A stretch of DNA of 64,000 bases from an uncultured Roseburia sp. GTDB taxonomy: Bacteria; Bacillota; Clostridia; Lachnospirales; Lachnospiraceae. Below, piece by piece: positions 36,352 through 44,662 of this stretch; positions within the stretch are counted from its first letter, which is position 1, and every line of letters begins with the position of its first letter. The DNA lies in NCBI GenBank assembly GCA_947174805.1, contig CAMWKH010000006.1, positions 49,473 to 113,472 of the forward strand, read 5' to 3'. The translations under genes and the position numbers were made by a program. Under the pieces are notes generated by a model that had not been told where the DNA came from, searched no databases, and worked only from the letters and a program-made list of their open reading frames with translations.

Positions 36352-39000
36352 ATGAGCAAAGAACTGGCAAAAACCTACGACCCCAAAGGAATTGAAGACC
36401 GTCTCTACCAGAAATGGGAGAAAAACGGCTATTTCCGTGCAAAGGCAGATAAAAGTAAAAAGCCATTCACCATTGTGATGCCGCCCCCCAATATTACAGG
36501 GCAATTACACATGGGACATGCCTTAGACAATACCATGCAGGATATTTTAATCCGATTTAAGCGTATGCAGGGCTATAATGCCCTGTGGCAGCCGGGGACA
36601 GACCATGCGGCTATCGCCACGGAGGTAAAGGTTATTGATTCCTTAAAACAGCAGGGGATTAATAAAGAGGATTTGGGAAGGGAAGGCTTTCTGGATAAGT
36701 GCTGGGACTGGAAAAAAGAGTACGGCGGGCGCATTATCAACCAGTTAAAGAAAATGGGCTCTTCCGCAGACTGGGAGCGGGAGCGGTTTACCATGGACGA
36801 GGGCTGTTCCGATGCGGTTTTAGAGGTTTTTGTAAAACTGTATGAAAAGGGATATATCTACAAAGGCTCCCGTATTGTCAACTGGTGTCCGGTATGTCAG
36901 ACATCTATCTCCGATGCGGAGGTAGAGCACCAGGAGCAGGACGGGTTCTTTTGGCATATTAATTATCCGGTAGCAGGAGAAGAGGGGCGGTTTGTGGAGA
37001 TTGCCACCACCAGGCCGGAAACTATGTTCGGGGACACTGCCGTTGCTGTAAACCCGGAGGACGAGCGTTATCAGGATATTATCGGAAAAACCCTTCGCCT
37101 GCCCTTTGTGGACAGGGAGATTCCGGTGATTGCAGATTCCTATGTGGACAAGGAGTTTGGGACGGGATGCGTAAAAATTACCCCCGCCCACGACCCCAAC
37201 GACTTTGAGGTGGGAAAACGCCACAACTTAGAGGAAGTGGTGGTTATCGGGGATGACGGCGTGATGAATAAAAATGCAGGAAAATTTCAGGGGATGGACA
37301 GATATGAATGCAGAAAGGCCCTGGTGGAAGAGTTAAAAGAAATGGGACTTTTGGTAAAAGTAAAACCCCATGCCCATAACGTAGGAACCCACGACCGCTG
37401 CGGAACTACCGTGGAGCCCATGGTAAAGCAGCAGTGGTTTGTAAAAATGGACGAGCTGATTCAGCCTGCAGTGGAGGGAGTAAAAAACGGAGAGATTAAG
37501 CTTCTTCCAAAGCGCATGGAAAAAATATATTTTAACTGGACAGACAATATCAGGGATTGGTGTATTTCCAGGCAGCTCTGGTGGGGGCACAGGATTCCCG
37601 CCTACTACTGTGAAGCCTGCGGGGAGATGACGGTGAGCAAAACAAAACCGGAAAAGTGCCCCAAATGCGGAAAAACCCACTTAAAGCAGGATGAGGACAC
37701 GTTGGATACCTGGTTTTCCTCTGCATTGTGGCCTTTTTCCACTCTGGGGTGGCCTGAAAAGACAGAGGATTTGGACTATTTTTATCCCACGGATGTACTT
37801 GTTACAGGGTATGACATTATTTTCTTCTGGGTAATCCGCATGATTTTCTCTGGGTATGAGCAGATGGGCAAAGCACCTTTCCACACCGTACTGTTTCACG
37901 GCCTGGTGAGGGATTCCCTGGGACGGAAAATGAGCAAATCCTTAGGGAACGGCATTGACCCCTTAGAGGTGATTGACAAATACGGGGCGGATGCCCTGCG
38001 GCTCACTCTAGTGACAGGAAATGCGCCGGGAAATGATATGCGGTTTTACTGGGAGAGGGTGGAGGCTTCCAGAAATTTTGCCAACAAAATTTGGAACGCA
38101 TCCCGTTTTATTATGATGAATATGAAAGATGTGGCTCTGGAAAAACCGGAAAAAGAAGATTTCTTGGCGGAGGATAAATGGATTTTGTCAAAAGTCAACC
38201 GTCTGGCGAGAGAGATGACAGAAAATATGGACAAGTATGAGCTTGGAATCGCAGTGCAGAAAGTATACGACTTTATCTGGGATGAGTTCTGTGACTGGTA
38301 TATTGAGATGACAAAGCGCCGCACCTACCACAGGGAGGAAGACCAGAAAAGCGCAGACACGGCACTGTGGACATTAAATGAAGTTTTAACTCAGGCACTG
38401 AAAATGCTGCACCCCTTTATGCCCTTTATCACAGAGGAGATTTACTGTACACTGCATCCCCAGGAGGAGACGATTATGCTTACTTCCTGGCCTGAATTTA
38501 AAGAAGAATATAATTTTGAGCAGGAAGAAATGGAAGTGGAGCGGTGCAAAGAACTGGTGAAAGCCGTTAGAAACCGCCGTTCGGAAATGGATGTGCCCCC
38601 CTCCAGAAGGGCAGCGGTATATATTGTCTCTGAAAGGCAGGAGGTCAGAACGGTATTTGACAGTTTAAGGGATATGTACGCAAATCTTATGGGAGCCAGC
38701 GAAGTAACCGTGCAAAATGACAAGGCAGGGATTGGGGAGGACGCCGTTTCCATCGTTATTCCCGACGCAGCAGTTTATATCCCCTTAGAGGATTTGGTGG
38801 ATATGGAAAAAGAGAGGGAGCGCCTGACAAAAGAGAAGGAGCGTCTGACAAAAGAGCTTGCCCGTTCCAAAGGCATGTTAAACAATGAGAAATTTTTAAG
38901 TAAAGCGCCGGAGTCGAAAGTCCTTGAGGAAAAAGAGAAGCTGGCAAAATATGAGCAGATGATGCAGCAGGTATTAGACCAGCTTGCGGGTATGAAATAG
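36352..39000 (+). CDS. valS: Valyl-tRNA synthetase
   Basis: Charges tRNA-Val. The 882-residue class I enzyme has the HIGH-type motif PPPNITGQLHMGHA (about 45-58), an editing domain (about 190-345, TTRPETMFGDTAVAVNP), a zinc knuckle region (CEACGEM...CPKCGK), KMSKS at 526-530, an anticodon-binding domain (about 610-760) and a C-terminal coiled-coil arm (about 815-882). ATG 36352 follows AAGAGGAG and gives the canonical start SKELAKTYDPKGIE. Expression is under the upstream T-box. Size agrees with Bacillus ValS. Confidence 0.97.
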   Translation: MSKELAKTYDPKGIEDRLYQKWEKNGYFRAKADKSKKPFTIVMPPPNITGQLHMGHALDNTMQDILIRFKRMQGYNALWQPGTDHAAIATEVKVIDSLKQQGINKEDLGREGFLDKCWDWKKEYGGRIINQLKKMGSSADWERERFTMDEGCSDAVLEVFVKLYEKGYIYKGSRIVNWCPVCQTSISDAEVEHQEQDGFFWHINYPVAGEEGRFVEIATTRPETMFGDTAVAVNPEDERYQDIIGKTLRLPFVDREIPVIADSYVDKEFGTGCVKITPAHDPNDFEVGKRHNLEEVVVIGDDGVMNKNAGKFQGMDRYECRKALVEELKEMGLLVKVKPHAHNVGTHDRCGTTVEPMVKQQWFVKMDELIQPAVEGVKNGEIKLLPKRMEKIYFNWTDNIRDWCISRQLWWGHRIPAYYCEACGEMTVSKTKPEKCPKCGKTHLKQDEDTLDTWFSSALWPFSTLGWPEKTEDLDYFYPTDVLVTGYDIIFFWVIRMIFSGYEQMGKAPFHTVLFHGLVRDSLGRKMSKSLGNGIDPLEVIDKYGADALRLTLVTGNAPGNDMRFYWERVEASRNFANKIWNASRFIMMNMKDVALEKPEKEDFLAEDKWILSKVNRLAREMTENMDKYELGIAVQKVYDFIWDEFCDWYIEMTKRRTYHREEDQKSADTALWTLNEVLTQALKMLHPFMPFITEEIYCTLHPQEETIMLTSWPEFKEEYNFEQEEMEVERCKELVKAVRNRRSEMDVPPSRRAAVYIVSERQEVRTVFDSLRDMYANLMGASEVTVQNDKAGIGEDAVSIVIPDAAVYIPLEDLVDMEKERERLTKEKERLTKELARSKGMLNNEKFLSKAPESKVLEEKEKLAKYEQMMQQVLDQLAGMK

Positions 39001-39134
39001 TATTTCCTTACCATCCCCCTAACGGCCTGTTACAAAACCTGTCAAGTTATCACGGAAAATAGGATTAGACACGGAATCCAGGCACATAAATAAGATTTTT
39101 GCGATAAAATAATAAAATTTTCATATTTTTTTAC

Positions 39135-39162
39135 TTGCATATTAGCACCACTATATTATAAT
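39135..39162 (+). promoter_or_regulatory. Promoter upstream of the small acidic protein and TPR genes
   Basis: TTGCAT (39135-39140), a 16-bp spacer and TATAAT (39157-39162). The rest of 39001-39134 after valS shows no gene and no clear terminator. Confidence 0.6.
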
Positions 39163-39197
39163 GTTATTGGTATTGGAATACATGAAATATAGTGGTG
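39146..39197. repeat. Inverted repeat overlapping the promoter
   Basis: CACCACTATATT (39146-39157) is the exact reverse complement of AATATAGTGGTG (39186-39197), with 28 bp between. The left arm lies in the spacer and touches the -10 box, and TTTTCTT follows the right arm. It may be a terminator for valS or an operator. Confidence 0.6.
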
Positions 39198-39246
39198 TTT
39201 TCTTAATACCGGAAACAAATGACTGTTTTTATCCAGGAGGGATAGT

Positions 39247-39393
39247 ATGCTTAATTTTGAAGAAGAATTAAAAAAATTTCAGCCAAGCCTTGAAGTGGAG
39301 GAGGCAGAGGAGTCTATATATAACCACGGCCTTACAGATATGACAGATATTTTATTGGAAATGATGAAGGAAAGAAATAGCAGCAGCCGTTAG
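39247..39393 (+). CDS. 48-residue acidic protein, function unknown
   Basis: A short gene preceded by AGGAGG (39235-39240), starting at ATG 39247 and stopping 18 bp before the TPR protein gene. The product is soluble, strongly acidic and probably helical (FEEELKKFQPSLEVEEAEESIY, then TDMTDILLEMMKERN). Good ribosome site, promoter and tight spacing support it as a real gene co-transcribed with the TPR protein. No family is recognised. Confidence 0.65.
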   Translation: MLNFEEELKKFQPSLEVEEAEESIYNHGLTDMTDILLEMMKERNSSSR

Positions 39394-39411
39394 AGGGCGA
39401 AGGAGATATAG

Positions 39412-40869
39412 ATGGAATGTTTTAACTGTGGAGCGCTTCTCACAGGAAAAGATTTCTGTGAAAAGTGCGGCGTAGATGTGAAAATATATAAAAAAATCAT
39501 ACAGACATCCAATGCTTTTTATAATGAGGGATTGGAGCGGGCCGGTGTCAGGGATTTGTCCGGAGCCGTCACAAGCCTGAAAAAGAGTTTGGAATTAAAT
39601 AAATTAAATGTAGATGCAAGAAATCTTCTGGGACTTGTATATTTTGAGATGGGAGAGACCGTTGCCGCTCTCAGCGAGTGGGTCATAAGCAAAAACTGCC
39701 GGTCGGCAAATAATGAGGCAGGGTATTACTTAAGTGAAGTCCAGAGCAATGCCTCCATGCTTGACACCATAAATCAGACCATTAAAAAATATAATCAGGC
39801 TTTGCAGTACTGCAGACAGGACAGCCGTGACTTAGCGGCAATACAATTAAAAAAAGTGCTGTCCCTGAATCCTAAAATGGTGAAGGGACATCAGCTTTTG
39901 GCTCTTTTATATATGCAGGAGGGAAAATTTGACCAGGCAAGGAAAAGCCTTGCCCATGCAGCTAAAATTGATAAAAATAATACCACCACTCTCAGGTATA
40001 CCCGGGAAGTGGAGAAACAGTTAAAAGAGCTGAATCCAAAGAGAAAAAAGAATGATGATTTAATTTCTTACCAAAGCGGCAATGATACCATTATTATGCC
40101 TGCCAACTTTAAAGACAACACGGCGGGGCAGACAATCATTAATATTATCATTGGAATTGCCTTAGGGGTGGCGATTATGGTTTTTCTTATGCTGCCCAAC
40201 ATCAATCAAAAGGCAAAAAGTGATGCCAATGAGGCGTTAAAGGCTGCAAACGATACCATCTCCACCAAGGAGCAGTCTATTGCATCCCTGGAAAATAAAG
40301 TGGAAGATTTAACAAAGGAGCTGGAAACTGTAAAAGGGGATTCCCAGGAAGTGGAGACAAAGCTTTCTTCTTATGAGAATCTTCTAGGGGCATATTCCGC
40401 TTTCAGCAGTGATAATATCGACGGGGCAGGGGACAGCCTGGCAAAAGTAAAAGAAGAGGATTTAAGCGGCGCTGCCAAAAGTATTTACGATGACATCAGC
40501 GGAAAAGTGAATGAGAAATATTTAGCCACTATGTACCAGGAGGGCTACAGCGCTTACACCAAGGGGAACTGGCAGGAGGCCATTGACAAATTAAGTAAAG
40601 TGGTGGAGCTGCAGGAAGACTATCAAAACGGAAATGCAGTGTATTACCTGGCCCAGTCCTACCGCAGGACGGAAGAGCTGGAAAAGGCCATGGGATATTA
40701 TCAGATTGTTGTGGAGACGCATCCGGGTACGGAGCGGGCCAGGGTAGCCCAAAGTTTCATAAATTCAAATCCAGATTTAGTGAAACCACAGGATGCAGGG
40801 GATGAGGAGGAGGAACCTGATAATCAGGGAGACGGACAAACTCCGGAAAATCCTAACGAAAACAGGTAG
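39412..40869 (+). CDS. Zinc-ribbon, TPR and coiled-coil membrane protein
   Basis: A 485-residue protein in clear blocks. An N-terminal zinc ribbon has C3/C6 and C16/C19. TPR-like helical repeats (about 35-210) include NVDARNLLGLVYFEMGE and VKGHQLLALLYMQEGKFDQARKSL. One membrane helix follows (about 243-263), then a coiled coil (about 275-325) and outside TPR-like repeats (about 370-450, YQEGYSAYTKGNWQEAIDKLSKV, VYYLAQSYRRTEELEKAMGYYQ). The Asp/Glu/Pro-rich tail is probably disordered. The layout suggests a scaffold linking cytoplasm and cell surface. No enzymatic motif is seen. A terminator follows, separating it from the sporulation operon. Confidence 0.75.
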   Translation: MECFNCGALLTGKDFCEKCGVDVKIYKKIIQTSNAFYNEGLERAGVRDLSGAVTSLKKSLELNKLNVDARNLLGLVYFEMGETVAALSEWVISKNCRSANNEAGYYLSEVQSNASMLDTINQTIKKYNQALQYCRQDSRDLAAIQLKKVLSLNPKMVKGHQLLALLYMQEGKFDQARKSLAHAAKIDKNNTTTLRYTREVEKQLKELNPKRKKNDDLISYQSGNDTIIMPANFKDNTAGQTIINIIIGIALGVAIMVFLMLPNINQKAKSDANEALKAANDTISTKEQSIASLENKVEDLTKELETVKGDSQEVETKLSSYENLLGAYSAFSSDNIDGAGDSLAKVKEEDLSGAAKSIYDDISGKVNEKYLATMYQEGYSAYTKGNWQEAIDKLSKVVELQEDYQNGNAVYYLAQSYRRTEELEKAMGYYQIVVETHPGTERARVAQSFINSNPDLVKPQDAGDEEEEPDNQGDGQTPENPNENR

Positions 40870-40895
40870 AATAATTAAATTAAATATATGATTAA

Positions 40896-40937
40896 CAAAA
40901 GACATGGGATACCTTTGGTATTTTATGTCTTTTTTTC
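40896..40937 (+). terminator. Rho-independent terminator before the spoIIA operon
   Basis: AAAAGACAT...ATACC and GGTAT...ATGTCTTTT pair around TTT with a small internal mismatch, followed by a run of T. Confidence 0.82.
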
Positions 40938-40938
40938 C

Positions 40939-40962
40939 AGGAAAAGGTTGATAGACAATGAT
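40939..40962 (+). promoter_or_regulatory. Possible sigma-H promoter of the spoIIA operon
   Basis: AGGAAAA (40939-40945) resembles the sigma-H -35 element and GACAATGAT (40954-40962) is a weak match to its -10 element. In Bacillus the spoIIA operon is transcribed by sigma-H, which makes the match worth recording. No sigma-A promoter is visible in the short gap. Confidence 0.3.
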
Positions 40963-40980
40963 AGAAAGGGTGATGATAGA

Positions 40981-41325
40981 ATGGGACAGGAATATCAATG
41001 TAAAAATGGTCAGTTAATTGTGGAGATGCCAAAGGAAATTGATCATCACTGCGCCAAGGAACTGCGCGAGGATATTGACAGGATGCTTGAGATTTCCCAT
41101 GTAAAGACATTGGTGTTTGATTTTTCACGGACGGAGTTTATGGACAGTTCGGGGATTGGTGTTTTAATTGGAAGGTGCAGAAATCTGGGGTATACCGGAG
41201 GAAGTGTACAGGCTGTCCATTTAAATGAAAGGGTAAAAAAAATATTTATGGTTTCAGGGCTTTCAAAACTGATTCCTATAGGGGCAGCTCAGGAAAAAGC
41301 GGGAGGAAGATTCGATGGAGAATAG
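40981..41325 (+). CDS. spoIIAA: Anti-sigma F factor antagonist SpoIIAA
   Basis: A 114-residue STAS-domain protein that releases sigma-F by binding SpoIIAB when unphosphorylated. The phosphorylation motif MDSSGIG is present, with S57 equivalent to Bacillus S58. ATG 40981 gives the expected short N-terminus and follows AAAGGGTGATG; the longer frame runs back into the terminator. The gene overlaps spoIIAB by 11 bp and sigF follows, the classical order of the early forespore switch. It proves sporulation capacity at least at this locus. Confidence 0.95.
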   Translation: MGQEYQCKNGQLIVEMPKEIDHHCAKELREDIDRMLEISHVKTLVFDFSRTEFMDSSGIGVLIGRCRNLGYTGGSVQAVHLNERVKKIFMVSGLSKLIPIGAAQEKAGGRFDGE

Positions 41326-41749
41326 GATGAGATTGGAATTTAATGCCGTATCGGTAAATGAAGGATTTGCCAGGGTGGCGGTATCCGCTTTTTTTGCACA
41401 GTTAAATCCTACATTAGATGAGATTGAGGATGTGAAGACTGCTGTGTCCGAGGCTGTTACAAACTCGATTATCCATGGGTACGGGGAAAAGGAGGGCACA
41501 GTGATTGTGTCCTGTACATATCATGGCAATGATTCTGAAGTGGTGGTAATGGATTCCGGCGTGGGCATTGCGGATATTGAAAAGTCTATGGAACCATTTT
41601 TCACTACGAAGCCGGAATTGGAGCGTTCCGGTATGGGATTTGCATTTATGGAGGCCTTTATGGATGAGGTGGAAGTGGAATCAGAGCCTTTCAAAGGGAC
41701 AAAGGTAACTATGAAAAAAAGGTTTGGAGAGAGGAAACTGGAAGAATAG
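41315..41749 (+). CDS. spoIIAB: Anti-sigma F factor / serine kinase SpoIIAB
   Basis: A 144-residue GHKL-fold kinase that holds sigma-F inactive and phosphorylates SpoIIAA. The N-box (EAVTNSIIHGYG), the G1 box (VVVMDSGVGIADIEK) and the ATP-lid/G2 region (ELERSGMGFAFMEAFMDEVEVES) are all intact. It overlaps spoIIAA by 11 bp, and GGGAGGAAGA inside that gene is its ribosome site. The sigF start codon directly follows its stop, consistent with balanced synthesis of the three proteins. Confidence 0.96.
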   Translation: MENRMRLEFNAVSVNEGFARVAVSAFFAQLNPTLDEIEDVKTAVSEAVTNSIIHGYGEKEGTVIVSCTYHGNDSEVVVMDSGVGIADIEKSMEPFFTTKPELERSGMGFAFMEAFMDEVEVESEPFKGTKVTMKKRFGERKLEE

Positions 41750-42469
41750 ATGGATGTGACAGCTCTTATGAATCAGGCACACGCAGGGGATAAAGCTGCC
41801 AGGGAAAAGCTGATTTCAGATAATCTTGGGCTGGTGTGGAGCATTGTGAAGCGGTTTGAGCACCGGGGGCATGACAAGGAGGAATTGTTTCAGATTGGAA
41901 CCATTGGCCTGATAAAGGCGGTGGACAACTTTGAAACCTCCTATGAGGTAAAATTTTCCACCTATGCCGTCCCCATGATTATGGGGGAAATGCGGCGTTT
42001 TTTAAGGGATAACAGTATGATGAAGGTTTCCCGCTCTTTAAAGGAAAACGGGTGGAAAATAAAAAAAGCTTCTGATGCTCTGTGCCAAGAGCTGGGCAGG
42101 GAGGCTACCTTAGAGGAAATTTCCAATGAGACAGGGTTTACCGTGGAGGAGATTGTGGAAGCCATCGAGGCCAACGGGGAAGTGGCATCCATCTATCAGC
42201 CGGTATATAAAGATGGAGACAGTGAGCTCTATCTGGTGGATCAGGTGTGCAATTCCGGGGCGGAGGGTACGGAGAAACTGGTAAATCATTTGCTTTTAGA
42301 GCAGCTCCTTGAGGCTTTAAGCGAGGAGGAAAAAGAGTTGATTGAACTTCGGTATTTTAAGGAGATGACCCAGGTGCAGATTGCAGAAAAGCTGGGCATC
42401 AGCCAGGTGCAGGTTTCCCGTATGGAAAAGCGTATTTTACTTAGAATGAGAAAATCAGGAGAGGAGTAA
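41750..42469 (+). CDS. sigF: RNA polymerase sigma factor SigF (sporulation)
   Basis: The forespore-specific sigma factor, 239 residues. Region 2 (about 25-95: DNLGLVWSIVKRFEHRG, EELFQIGTIGLIKAVDNFE, FSTYAVPMIMGEMRRFLRD) and region 3 (about 100-165) are typical. Region 4 (about 185-235, EEKELIELRYFKEMTQVQIAEKLGISQVQVSRMEKRIL) has the SigF/B/G signature. It starts immediately after spoIIAB with no spacing. It should direct early forespore genes once released from SpoIIAB. Confidence 0.96.
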   Translation: MDVTALMNQAHAGDKAAREKLISDNLGLVWSIVKRFEHRGHDKEELFQIGTIGLIKAVDNFETSYEVKFSTYAVPMIMGEMRRFLRDNSMMKVSRSLKENGWKIKKASDALCQELGREATLEEISNETGFTVEEIVEAIEANGEVASIYQPVYKDGDSELYLVDQVCNSGAEGTEKLVNHLLLEQLLEALSEEEKELIELRYFKEMTQVQIAEKLGISQVQVSRMEKRILLRMRKSGEE

Positions 42470-42475
42470 AAAAAC

Positions 42476-43315
42476 ATGTTTTCTACGAAAGATGACTTTG
42501 AAAGTTTTACAGTACATATAGAAGATGATTTTGATTTGGAAAAAATTGCTGACAGCGGCCAGTGTTTCCGGGTAAAGAAATTTGCAGATGGTTTCTACCG
42601 TTTCATAACGGGAAATCAGGCGGTTTACATACGCCGGGAAAGGGACGGGGCGTATTGTGTTTCCTGTGCCAAAGACGCCTGGGAGAAAGTGTGGAGGGAT
42701 TATTTTGATTTGTCCAGAAATTACAGAGCTATCCGAAAAAAAGCGGGGGATAGGAATCCCTTTGTGGACAGGGCATTGGAGGAGGGAACGGGAATCCGTG
42801 TGCTGCGCCAGAATACATGGGAAATGTTAATTACTTTTATAATTTCCCAGAGGAAAAATATACCTGCTATTTCTAAGGCTGTTGAGACGCTTTCCAAGCA
42901 CTACGGAAAGAAAATGGAAACCCGGTACGAGACGCTTTATACATTTCCCACGCCAGAAGAATTGAGACATGCCACTGCAGAGGAATTAAAAGCCTGTGGT
43001 TTGGGATATCGCACGCCATACGTGATGGATGCGGCCCAAAAAGTTTCCGCTGGATGTCTGGACCTGAAGGCCATAGCAGCATATGAAGACCAGGAACTTT
43101 TTGAGGCCTTGCAGGAAGTTCACGGAGTAGGGAAAAAAGTGGCAAATTGCATCTGTCTCTTCGGATATGGCAGAACTTCCAGGGTTCCGGTGGATGTGTG
43201 GATTGCCAGGGCAATTCAGACGGAGTGTGATGGTGAGAATATCTTTGAGGATTTTGGGGAGTATGCCGGAATTATACAGCAGTATATTTTCTATTATGAG
43301 AGAAATCGAAATTAA
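42476..43315 (+). CDS. ogg: 8-oxoguanine DNA glycosylase/AP lyase (OGG1 type)
   Basis: Removes oxidised guanine from DNA. The 279-residue protein has an N-terminal OGG_N domain (about 8-110, with DSGQCFR) and an HhH-GPD domain (about 110-275). It has the helix-hairpin-helix HGVGKKVANCICLFGYG containing the catalytic Lys K221, and VPVDVW with catalytic Asp D240. The 19-residue spacing between them equals that of human OGG1 (K249/D268). It follows sigF by 6 bp and is probably co-transcribed with the sporulation operon, which could supply repair capacity to the forespore; that link is inferred. Confidence 0.92.
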   Translation: MFSTKDDFESFTVHIEDDFDLEKIADSGQCFRVKKFADGFYRFITGNQAVYIRRERDGAYCVSCAKDAWEKVWRDYFDLSRNYRAIRKKAGDRNPFVDRALEEGTGIRVLRQNTWEMLITFIISQRKNIPAISKAVETLSKHYGKKMETRYETLYTFPTPEELRHATAEELKACGLGYRTPYVMDAAQKVSAGCLDLKAIAAYEDQELFEALQEVHGVGKKVANCICLFGYGRTSRVPVDVWIARAIQTECDGENIFEDFGEYAGIIQQYIFYYERNRN

Positions 43316-43433
43316 GGCATTGTCATTCTTATTTTTTGCGGACAAATTCTAAAACTGCGTTTCTATGAGATTATAATTGAAACATCTAAAGTATTTTTCT
43401 ATTCATTATAAAAATCCAACACTCTTATTTCAT

Positions 43434-43462
43434 TTGTAGAAAAGTAATTGTAATGATATAAT
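43434..43462 (+). promoter_or_regulatory. Promoter for the LprI-like lipoprotein gene
   Basis: TTGTAG (43434-43439), a 17-bp spacer and TATAAT (43457-43462), in the AT-rich 43316-43518 gap. Confidence 0.65.
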
Positions 43463-43518
43463 ATAGTATCACAAGCTGTAAAATCTAATTTGAGATAATT
43501 GTGTTGGAGGTGATACCA

Positions 43519-44550
43519 TTGAAAAAAAATATGTTTTTACTTATGCTGACAGGTTTTTTGGCGTTTTCTATTTTGGGCTGCGGGATTTCCCGGGAGAAGG
43601 AGAGCGGGGAAAGGAACAATGGGGATGCAGTTAGGGAACAGGAATCTTCCGAGAAAGAGAATTCTTCCATGGAGACGGTGGAATCAACAGAGGAGGAGTT
43701 TTCCTTTGCCAGTTTAAAAAATCTCCGTTTTTGTTTTTCCAGCGGTGCGGGAGCCTGGGGAACCACCATGGTAGTCCGTGAAGATGGAACTTTCTCCGGA
43801 GAATATTCGGACAGTGATATGGGAGATACAGGGGATGGTTATCCGGCGGGAACTATGTATCTGTGTAACTTTACCGGTAGGTTTACAGAGCCGGAGAAAG
43901 TGAATGCATATACATATTCCACGGAGATACAGGAACTAAATTGTGGGAAGGAGCCTGGGACAGAGGAAATCAAAGGTGATATCCTGTACAAATACTCCAC
44001 GCCATATGGGCTGGAGGAAGCCAAAAATATTTTGATTTATCTTCCGGGAGCCCCTCTTTCTGAACTTTCCCAGGATTTTAGAGGCTGGGTGGGATATTAC
44101 GAACTTTCCGGTACAGAGGAGACGGTTCTGCCTTTTTATGCCCTGAACAATGAGAGTTTGCAGCAGGGATTTTCCAGTTATGATATCAGGGAAAATTGGG
44201 AAAACGCTATCCAGTCTGTGAGTGAGCGGTCTGAAGAATTGGAAAATTCCATCACAAACGATCCCTTGAATCAATCGGAGCTGAATGAAACATCCATGGA
44301 GTTGTTTGAGCTGTGGGATGATGCCCTGAACATTTTGTGGAAGGATTTAAAACAGATTTTGGATGAGGAGAAGATGGCTTTGCTTACAAGAGAAGAGCGG
44401 GCGTGGATTGAATCTAAAGACCAGGAGACGGCAAAGGCGGGAGCAGAGTGTGAGGGTGGAAGCATGCAGCCAATGCTTGAAAATCTTAAGGCGGCGAACA
44501 TGACAAAAGAGAGAGTATATGAGCTTATGGAAATTATTGAAAGGAATTAG
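43519..44550 (+). CDS. Lipoprotein with C-terminal LprI-like (DUF1311) domain
   Basis: A 343-residue surface lipoprotein. The signal peptide ends in ILGCG (Cys 21). A Glu/Ser/Asn linker (22-55) leads to an uncharacterised beta-rich region (about 60-235). The LprI-like helical domain (about 240-343) has LNETSMELFELWDDALNILWKDLK and LLTREERAWIESKDQ; in other bacteria this fold is linked to lysozyme inhibition or envelope stress. Start TTG 43519 is chosen because an ideal GGAGGTGAT (43506-43514) precedes it; the upstream GTG lacks a ribosome site. It is transcribed alone. Function remains unproven. Confidence 0.75.
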   Translation: MKKNMFLLMLTGFLAFSILGCGISREKESGERNNGDAVREQESSEKENSSMETVESTEEEFSFASLKNLRFCFSSGAGAWGTTMVVREDGTFSGEYSDSDMGDTGDGYPAGTMYLCNFTGRFTEPEKVNAYTYSTEIQELNCGKEPGTEEIKGDILYKYSTPYGLEEAKNILIYLPGAPLSELSQDFRGWVGYYELSGTEETVLPFYALNNESLQQGFSSYDIRENWENAIQSVSERSEELENSITNDPLNQSELNETSMELFELWDDALNILWKDLKQILDEEKMALLTREERAWIESKDQETAKAGAECEGGSMQPMLENLKAANMTKERVYELMEIIERN

Positions 44551-44589
44551 GCAAAACTTGGCGCAACTGCAGAAGCCGGCAAGTTTCTG

Positions 44590-44618
44590 TTGAAATATAC
44601 AGGGGAAAGAAATACAAT
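44590..44618 (+). promoter_or_regulatory. Promoter for the sugar kinase gene
   Basis: TTGAAA (44590-44595), a 17-bp spacer and TACAAT (44613-44618), 45 bp before the start codon. Confidence 0.6.
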
Positions 44619-44662
44619 AAAGTGGAGAAGATACAATATAGAATGTAGAGGGAGGACGATTA

